Positions 25,729 through 34,200 of a stretch of 64,000 nucleotides of DNA are shown in pieces. Source of the DNA: G963662605 sp963662605. Its GTDB lineage: Bacteria > Bacteroidota > Ignavibacteria > Ignavibacteriales > Ignavibacteriaceae. Location: assembly GCA_963662605.1 (NCBI GenBank), contig OY759785.1, forward strand, positions 930,001 to 994,000. Reading direction: 5' to 3'. Both the position numbers and the translations under genes were made by a program. The notes below the pieces were generated by a model. It saw nothing but the letters and a program-made list of their open reading frames with translations, did not search any database and was not told the origin of the DNA. Position 1 is the first letter of the stretch; every line of letters begins with the position of its first letter.

Positions 25729-26484
25729 ATGAGCAGAATAAATGAGCTAATACTACAATGGCCGCGGGGAACTGTCAAATCATCTAAAGAACTTAGCGAA
25801 TTGGGCTATAGTCCTCAGATATTGGCGCGCTATGTGAATTCGGGTTGGATACAGCTAATAGCGAGGGGCGCATATACGTTATCCGGTGATCTAGTTGACT
25901 GGCAGGGCGGGCTTTATTGTTTACAGAAAGATTCTGCATCTCTTTTGCATGTTGGAGCCAGAACGGCACTTGAACTAAAAGGTTTCGGACATTATCTGTC
26001 CGGTGTCGGCAAGAAAATAGAATTGTTCAACCGGCTTGGGCACAGACTCCCCCGATGGTTTACTTTGCAGCCATGGATGAACAACATAAACTATTTTAGA
26101 ACGGACATCTTCCGATACGATTCGAAAAAAACATTCTCGCTTGAAGAGATAACCGGAATATCTGTAAAAATTTCATCCCCGGAACTTGCCATACTTGAAA
26201 TGCTTTATCTTGTCCCAAAGCATCACTCATTCGAAGAAGTAGGTTTAATAATGGAGTCGCTGACAACATTGCGAGGGGAAGTACTGCAAATACTTCTCGA
26301 AAAATGCTCCTCGGTTAAAGTGAACAGACTCTTCTTCCTTTTGGCTGATAAATACAATCATAGCTGGCTGACCGATCTGCGCGGGGAAAAGATTAATTTT
26401 GGCGATGGAAAAAGAAAGCTCGTGTCCGAAGGTAAGTTAAATAAAAAATACAGTATAACGGTTCCAAAGAATTATGAAGAATAG
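25729..26484 (+). CDS. abiEi: AbiEi-family antitoxin / transcriptional regulator
   Basis: 251 residues from the ATG at 25729 (MSRINELILQWPRGTV); the frame is open to 25597, but the longer version would read through the operator. An N-terminal winged helix (about 1-70: SSKELSELGYSPQILARYVNSGWIQLIARGAYTL) matches the AbiEi_4 type, with an AbiEi C-terminal domain after it (GARTALELKGFGHYL, ISSPELAILEMLYLVP). It neutralises the toxin at the level of its activity (type IV system) and represses transcription. Its last 11 bases overlap abiEii, the standard arrangement. Confidence 0.85.
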   Translation: MSRINELILQWPRGTVKSSKELSELGYSPQILARYVNSGWIQLIARGAYTLSGDLVDWQGGLYCLQKDSASLLHVGARTALELKGFGHYLSGVGKKIELFNRLGHRLPRWFTLQPWMNNINYFRTDIFRYDSKKTFSLEEITGISVKISSPELAILEMLYLVPKHHSFEEVGLIMESLTTLRGEVLQILLEKCSSVKVNRLFFLLADKYNHSWLTDLRGEKINFGDGKRKLVSEGKLNKKYSITVPKNYEE

Positions 26485-27385
26485 TCAATATTTAAAACAA
26501 GCTGAATTACTATTAAAAGTGCTTCCCATCATAAACCGGGAATCTGTATTTGCCCTCAAAGGCGGGACGGCAATAAATTTTTTTGTACGGGATTTGCCAC
26601 GTTTATCTGTTGATATTGATTTGGTTTACCTCCCGGTTGAAGAAAGAGAGCGATCTTATAAGAATATTTCGACGGGCTTATTGAAGGCCGAAGAAACTAT
26701 ACTCAAAATAATACCCGGCACGAAAAGCCAAAGAAAAGTATTTGGAGATTTTGTTATCGGATTAATTATTCAAAACAGTGAAGCGACGATAAAAATAGAA
26801 CCAAATACGACAATGAGAGGAAGTGTTCTTCCGGCAGTAGAGTATGAGCTTGGTGCATATGCGAAGACAATGTTTGAATTATCATTGAAAGTTCGGTCGC
26901 TCGCGAAAGAAGAATTATACGCGGGAAAGATTTGTGCGGCGTTGGACAGACAGCATCCAAGAGATCTGTATGATATAAAATTGCTTTTTGACAACGAAGG
27001 ACTCACTGATGTAATGAGAAAACTATTTATTGTTTATCTCATCAGCCATAACCGTCCTATGCATGAACTATTGCGACCAAATTTTTTGAATATAGCTGAT
27101 ATTTACAATCAGGAATTTTTGGGAATGGTCCGTGAACCTGTTGCGCTTGACGAACTGGAAGCGGTAAGGAAAAAACTTGTGTCAGAAATAAGTAAATCAC
27201 TTACTTACGAGGAAAGAAAATTTTTGATCTCCTTCAAATCGATGAAGCCGGATTGGAGTCTTCTTGGATTTAATGATATTGAAAAATTACCCGCGGTAAA
27301 TTGGAAGTTAATGAACCTGAAAAAGATGGATAGGGTGAAACACTCCGTTGCGCTTTCAAAATTGGAGAAGGTTCTTTCTCTCTAA
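26474..27385 (+). CDS. abiEii: AbiEii-family nucleotidyltransferase toxin
   Basis: 303 residues with the DUF1814/AbiEii motifs: I, GGTAIN (30-35); II, SVDIDL (45-50, metal-binding aspartates D47 and D49); III, a conserved lysine in KEELYAGKICAALDRQHPRDLYDIKLL. Members act as nucleotidyltransferase toxins on RNA and give phage abortive infection or plasmid maintenance. All key residues are present, so it is probably functional. With abiEi it forms the last cargo of the island, ending about 185 bases before the right-hand tRNA remnant. Confidence 0.87.
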   Translation: MKNSQYLKQAELLLKVLPIINRESVFALKGGTAINFFVRDLPRLSVDIDLVYLPVEERERSYKNISTGLLKAEETILKIIPGTKSQRKVFGDFVIGLIIQNSEATIKIEPNTTMRGSVLPAVEYELGAYAKTMFELSLKVRSLAKEELYAGKICAALDRQHPRDLYDIKLLFDNEGLTDVMRKLFIVYLISHNRPMHELLRPNFLNIADIYNQEFLGMVREPVALDELEAVRKKLVSEISKSLTYEERKFLISFKSMKPDWSLLGFNDIEKLPAVNWKLMNLKKMDRVKHSVALSKLEKVLSL

Positions 27386-27570
27386 ATTATTGAGTGAAAA
27401 CCTTATCTGATTTTAGTAATACTTGTACACTAAAAATGATACTGTAGACGAATATTGAACGCAAATTACTACTTCCAAAACTACTTCCGCGCAATAGATG
27501 AAAAACCGTAGTCATAAAGCCTTATAATATATTGAGTTACAGACGGGAGAACTTTTATTTTGCGTGATAC

Positions 27571-27636
27571 TCTGCCTTTTAAGCAAAGGGTCGGTGGTTC
27601 TCCACCGGATGCTACGCAGAGCCCACCCGCGCTCAC
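27571..27636 (+). pseudogene. disrupted tRNA-Lys remnant B
   Basis: Carries the tRNA-Lys anticodon arm (TCTGC-CTTTTAA-GCAAA, one change), variable loop, T arm with the same 18-base insertion as remnant A (27601-27618), and the acceptor 3' strand. The 5' half of the tRNA is missing. It is followed at once by a terminator hairpin. Confidence 0.8.
27588..27636 (+). repeat. 49-bp direct repeat, right copy (att-like)
   Basis: Identical to 17284-17332; the two copies enclose 10.3 kb. Homology to the tRNA extends further left here (to about 27571) than in the left copy, as expected for an attR carrying a tRNA 3' piece. Confidence 0.8.
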
Positions 27637-27677
27637 AAAAACCTTCAAAATCAACGTGTTTTGGAGGTTTTTTCTTT
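27635..27677 (+). terminator. terminator after tRNA remnant B
   Basis: AAAACCTTCAAAA pairs with TTTTGGAGGTTTT (one T-G wobble) across a short loop, followed by T-rich sequence. Confidence 0.7.
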
Positions 27678-28071
27678 TTAAAGAATCCCGGTTTTAGACT
27701 AAGTTACCCATTTTTAGTAATGTAAAACAGATTGTATAAATGGTAAATTCTCCGTATTCCGAAGAGAAGTTCCTATTTAAAAGTCAAAAAGACACGCAAG
27801 TACACAACGCTAACGTGCATTGTGTTTAAGTTCCATTTTGTTGCTAAGTTTATTACACTCTTTAGCCGTTAGTGTCGTTGGATTATAGTAAAAAAGAAAT
27901 GACGGTTTATCACCAAACGAGAGTTGGTACCACTCAATACTTGTCCGGCGAAGGTGTGGTTTTCAGTGTCACCTGTCCGCATGACTGCATCAGCGGTCGG
28001 TCGAGTCTGTGGTCTATATCTGGCTTTTGCGACAGCCTTATTTCTTACTCTAATAAATAAGGGAGAACGGC
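27678..28071. other. intergenic region between island and FISUMP gene
   Basis: About 390 bases. Short frames exist on both strands but have neither family resemblance nor clear ribosome-binding sites; I do not call them genes. Confidence 0.4.
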
Positions 28072-28252
28072 GGCACTTCATTTATGTTATCAAAAATCCT
28101 GCCGATAAACACTGTATAGACGAAACAGAATATGTTGCGTGAGCATAATAAATATAACAATCATTATATCGAATAGTAATGACCCGCAGGAGTTCGTGAT
28201 TAACTCGGTCTGAAAAATAATTCAGAACATGTTCAACTTGAGAGAAATAAGA
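28072..28252 (+). pseudogene. degenerate GIY-YIG nuclease copy
   Basis: Base-level similarity to the 16988 gene: CACTTCATTTATGTTATCAA against CACTTCGTTTATATCATCAA, then AAACACTGTATAGACGAAAC against AAACACTACATAGGCGAAAC, and GTTCAACTTGAGAG near the end against GTACAACTTGAGAG. Frameshifts and stops (for example TGA after ATATGTTGCG) prevent translation. It stands about 435 bases after tRNA remnant B, mirroring the intact gene beside the tRNA array. Confidence 0.75.
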
Positions 28253-28255
28253 CTC

Positions 28256-31200
28256 TCAGTTTTTAATACACCGAACGCTGAAAGCGAGCGTGTTAATATC
28301 CGCATTAAGAACAACATCATTTAGCCAGCCGTGAATCGCCATATAATACGTATTGCTGCCTGAAGGAACGGATGTCCAGAAATCAGTTTCGAGCGACATG
28401 CCATCATAGGTAATGCCATAACCAAGATGATGCCGGTAACCACCGAGCAGAGCTGTAAATCCAGAAGCGTTATTTCCAATTCCGACCTCAGTCCCTTGGC
28501 CAACCGCCTTCAGATAATTTCCTTCATAGTTAACATACTCGGCAAAAATTCTAACTTCCGAAGTATCCGGAATATGCCAGCCCGAAGGACAAATACCCTG
28601 AATCCCTGAACCACCTCCGGCATATTGCATGGCTTCGTTCCATTCGTAAAGTCCACCATACACATTACAGTATGTTGTATCGTCATTAAAGCAATTCTTT
28701 TCCAAAATCCCATTATTGGTTTGGTATCCGCTACCGTCTATTCTTATACCCACATTAAGATTCTCTTTTAGCCAGCATTGTGTTCCCATTTGCACTGTGT
28801 GGTACGTGGTTCCTTCATAGTCAACTGTTTCCGTGCCCGGACACGGCAAAGCGATTGGCGCGCTGGATATTGTAAATGTATGTGTCTCTGATTTTGAATT
28901 GTTGCCATGTGAATCATCAGCAATAATATACCAGTAATATGTAATTCCTGAATGTGCAATCGAATACAAAGAATACGTGCTGGCTGTAATTCCGCTAATG
29001 ACATTTTGCGGCGGGGAAGATGTTCCATAGTAAAGCGTGTAGGTCAACGGATCTCCATCAGGATCTGAGCAACTCCAATTCAAAGTCGAAAAGAGCGATA
29101 CAACACTGCCTTTATCGGCTGGAGCGGTGAGTGTTGGTGTTGAAGGTGCACTACCCAACTTTGTCGTTGTAAAGTCCCAAATGTTTGACCAACCCGAAGT
29201 ACCGTTGCTGCTTGTAGCATTAACGCGCCAGTAATATTTAGTCAGATAATTAAGCCCCGTTATCACCTGACTGGTCTCAGTAAAACCGCTGTTGTTATAA
29301 ATCAGATTTGAAAATCCGGCATCGGTAGATATTTGCAAAGCATAACTTGTTGCGGTCGCACTTGCATTCCACGAGAGCGTTGGCGGGAGAGTTACATCTA
29401 TTAAGCCGGACGATGGGGATGAAAGAATAGGAGCAAGTGGTGGACTCAAGACGCCATCACCTTTAAGGCAGCGAACACTGAAAGCATCTTGTTTAAAGTC
29501 ATAACCGTATGTAACTATACTATTTTCTTTTACCAGATACGTGGCGCTTGCTTTATCTGTCCCGAATTCGGAGGAAGTCCATAAGTAAACTGCATTGCCA
29601 ACATTGATATATGTGTAGTCGAGATAATAGCGATATCCCTCAAGCAGACCGGAAAAGCCGCTTGTGTTAGTCCCACCGCCATTTCCCACGGCTTTTAACG
29701 CAGAGGCATCACTAACAGCTGCTGCTAAAGTATGATACTCGTCAATTGTAGGTAAATGCCATCCTGTCGGACATATTCCCTGCGTACCGGCTGTTGTTAC
29801 ATACTGCATCATCTCGTGCCATTCATAAAGTCCGCCATACATTGCGCAGTTAGCCGGGTCATCATTATAACAATATTTTTCAATTGTTCCATTATCCGTT
29901 TGCGAACTGCCTCCATTTATCCTTGTCCCGATATCAAGGTTCTCCTGCAGCCAGCATTGACTTCCGATTTGAACTGTTTTATATACTTTTCCGGCATAAT
30001 CCACCGAAGGAATTCCCGGGCAGGGATTACCCTGAGTTGAAAAACTCCAGGTACCTGACCATCCCGATGTACCATACGTGTTTGTTGCATTAACGCGCCA
30101 ATAATATGTTGATGAATAACCCAACCCTGTTACTTGCCGGCTTGTTCCTGTTATTTGCCCCTCACTATAGATAAAGCTTGCAAAGCTGCTATCGGCGGAT
30201 ACTTGCAGCATGTAACTCGTTGCCATTGTACTTGCACTCCATGTAAGTGTCAGTGAAAGGCCAATGTCCATCGTGCTGTTTGTTGGTGTTGACAAATTGG
30301 GGGCGGCTGGTGCGGTTCCTATCGTTGTAAAGCCGCACTCACCAGACCAATTTGAAGTGGCAAACCTGTTGATAGCTCTCACGCGCATATAATAGGTTGT
30401 TAATCTGTTCAATTCCGGAACCAGGTGGTTTGTATCGGTTATTCCCGTTTGGGTATAAACCATATTTGCAAATCCGTTATCAGTAGCGATCTGCAAATCA
30501 TAAGTGGCAGCTCTTGCGCTTTTCATCCAGGTGATTGTTGGCGTAATAGAGACATTTAGCTCATTGCAAACAGGTAATACGAGTTGAGGGATCTCGGGCG
30601 CTGTTTTTATCGTGGTAAAGGCGCACTCACCCGACCAATTGGAAGTCGCATATTTATTTGTTGCACTTACCCGCATGTAATATGTTGTCAGTCCGTTTAA
30701 TTCCGGAGCCTGTATACTTGTGTCGGTTATTCCGCCTTGGTTGTAAACTGTATTTGCAAATCCCACATCTGTGGATATTTGCAAAGTGTAACTTGTCGCT
30801 CTGGCGCTTTTATTCCAGACAATTGTCGGCGTGATAGAAATATCCTTCGAACCGCACACAGGAAGCACAGTTTGTGTGTTCTCAGGGAATGTTTTTTCCG
30901 TCGTAAAACTGCATTCACCCGACCAATTGGAAGTCGCATATTTATTTGTTGCACTTACGCGCATGTAATATGTTGTCAGTCCGTTTAATTCCGGAGCCAG
31001 CAAGCTTGTGTCTGCTATATTGCTTTGGTTAAAAATTGTATTTGCAAATCCGTTATCTGTCGCTACCTGCAAATTGTAACTTGTCGCCCTTGCACTTTTA
31101 TTCCAGGTAATTATTGGCGTAATAGAAACATCTCCTGAACCGCAAACAGGAAGCACAGTTTGTGTGTTCTCGGGGAATGTTTTTTCCGTCGTAAAGCTGC

Positions 31201-34200
31201 ATTCACCCGACCATCCCGAAGTGCCCAAAGTGTTCGTTGCATTTACCCGCATCCAATACGTTGTCAATCCGCTTAATTCCGGGACCTGCATACTTGTGTC
31301 TGCGATATTGCTTTGGTTATAAATTGTATTTGCAAATCCGTTATCTGTCGCTACCTGTAACGTGTAACTTACGGCCATTGCACTTTTCATCCAGATAATC
31401 GTCGGCGTAATGGAAATATCTTTTGCATTGCAAGCGGGCAATACGATTTGTGTGGCTCCGGGCGCCGTTTTAATTGTTACGAAATTCCACACATCGGACC
31501 AGCCGGATGTACTTAGGCCATTACTTGCACTAAGACGCCAATAATATTTTGTGAAATTATTAAGTCCGCTAATTTGTTGACTTGTCCCCGTTAAGCCATT
31601 TTGATTGTACATATACGTTGAGAACAAGCTGTCTGCTGATACCTGCAACGTATAACTTGTTGCCGTAGAACTTGCATTCCATGAGAGTGTCGGTGAAATT
31701 GATACGTCAATTGCTCCGGTTGAGGGGGAGGAAAGTGCCGGAGGACTCACGGTGCCATCACCTTTAAGACAACGCACGCTTAAGCCATAATTTTTGCTTG
31801 AATTAGCTGACCGGATAGTGCTATCATCGTAATTTAGATAACTGTAGCTTGCGTTCGTCGCATCGTACTCAGTAGTACTCCACAAGGGAATGTATTCCCG
31901 TATACTATTGAAATATCCCAGATAGTGACGGCTGCCCCCCAACAAAGCAGAGAATCCGCTCGTATTCGTACCTGCGCCGCTTCCCGATCCCTGTCCTGCG
32001 GCCTTTAATGTATTGCCGTCATTCTTTACTGTGGACTCCAACACCTGAAATTCTGCCTGTGTTGGTATGTGCCAACCGGCTGGACATATTCCTTGCGTCC
32101 CGGCTGTTGTTACATACTGCATTGATTCATTCCATTCGTACAATCCTCCGTAAGTATCACAGTTTGCGGGGTCATCGTTATAACAATATTTTTCAATTGT
32201 ACCGTTATCTGTCTGCGTACCGCTTCCGTTTATTCTTGAACCAACATCCAGATTTTCTTTTAACCAGCACTGACTGCCGATCTGTACCGTATGATATGTT
32301 TTTCCTGCATAGGTTACCGTCGGCGTTCCGGGACATGGATTTCCTTGCGTGGTAAAGCTCCATGTACCAGACCAATTTGAGGTACCGTAACTATTGGCCG
32401 CACTGACTCGCCAGAAATATTGTGACGAATATCCTAAGCCTGTTATTTGTGTTGAGATTGCGGTAATTGTACTATCGTTGAATACAATAGTGGTGAATAA
32501 GCTATCTGTTGCTACTTGCAACCGGTAGTTTTTACTGCCTGCGCTTGCAGACCATGTCAGTGTCGGCGGAATAGCAATATCTGCAGTATTATTTATAGGT
32601 GTTGCCAATACTGGAATGCTTGGTGCTGATCCAATTGTTGTAAAGCTCCATGAAGTTGACCAACCCGACGTGCCATAACTGTTAGTTGCGCTTACACGCC
32701 AGTAATATTTTGTAAGATAGTTTAAGCCGACTAACTGCTGATTCGTCGTAGTTAAATCATTTTTATTATACACAAAGCTTGAAAATAAACTATCAGTCGA
32801 GACTTGTAATGTGTAACTGACTGCAGTTGTACTTACATTCCATGTGAGGATAGGTGAAAGGCTTAAGTCCCCGGCCTTATCTGATGGTGTCGCCATTGTA
32901 GGGATAGCTGGTGCTGTTCCTACAGTTGTAAAGCTCCATACACTTGACCAGTCCGATGTGCCATAATTATTGGTTGCGCTGACACGCCAGAAAAATTTCG
33001 CCAAATTGGTCTGAATGCTAACCTGCTGACTTGTTGTGGTCAGACCGCTTTTATTATATACAAAATTGGTAAAACCGGCATCAGTTGATACCTGTAGTGT
33101 GTAACTTGTCGCCGTTGCACTTGCATTCCAAGAGAGAGTTGGAGTGAGTTCAACATCTATTAGATTATTAGCTGGTGATGCTAAAACCGGAATGCTTGGC
33201 GCAACTCCTGTGGTAGTAAAATGCCATACACTCGACCATCCCGATGTTCCATAGCTGCTTGTTGCATTGATATGCCAGTAATATTTAGTTACATTACTCA
33301 GCCCGCTTATTTGTTGACTGGTGGAAGTTAAGCCACTCTGATTAAAAATAAAAGTTGAAAAGAGACTATCTGTCGAAACCTGCAATGCATAACTTGTCGC
33401 TACTGCACTTACGTCCCAGGTTAATGTCGGTGATACCCCAATATCAACTGCATTATTAACAGGCGTGGCCAACACCGGTACACTTGGAGCTGTGCCGATA
33501 GTAGAAAAGTTCCATACAAGTGACCAGCCCGATGTACCGTAGCTGTTGGTTGCCCTGACACGCCAGTAATACTTTGTTACATTATTCAAACCGCTCAATT
33601 GTTGAGTTGTTGAAGTCAACCCGCTTTGATTATAAATAGTACTCGCAAATAAACTGTCTGCTGATACTTGTAAAGTATAACTTGTTGCTGTCGCGCTCGC
33701 GTTCCACGTGAGAGTCGGAGAAATACTAACGTCAATTGTATTATTCGTGGGTGTTACCAAGACCGGTACACTCGGGGCAATTCCTATGGTTGTGAAATTC
33801 CAGACACTTGACCAGCCCGATACGCCATAACTATTTTTTGCTTGTACCCGCCAATAGTACTTCGTACTGTTTGTTAAACTCGCAACTTGTTTTGAAGTTG
33901 AGGTAAGCGTACTGTCATTGAAAATGATGCTTGTAAACCCGGTATCTGTTGCCACCTGCAAACGGTAACTTGTACTACCTGCACTAGCAGCCCAGGTCAG
34001 TGTTGGCGGAATGCTTACATCAACAGTATTATTTGCCGGTGATCCTAATGCAGGTGTGCTCGGTTCGGTCCCAATCGTTGTGAATTTCCAGACACTTGAC
34101 CATCCTGACGTTCCGTAACTGTTCGTCGCAGCGACACGCCAGAAATACTTTATGAGATTATTCAGCCCTGAAATTTGCTGCGTCGTCCCCGGTAAACTGC

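Noticed and set aside
27872..28060. 62-codon frame between the island and the FISUMP gene
   Set aside because: No ribosome-binding site or recognisable domain, and an overlapping frame on the other strand is equally long.
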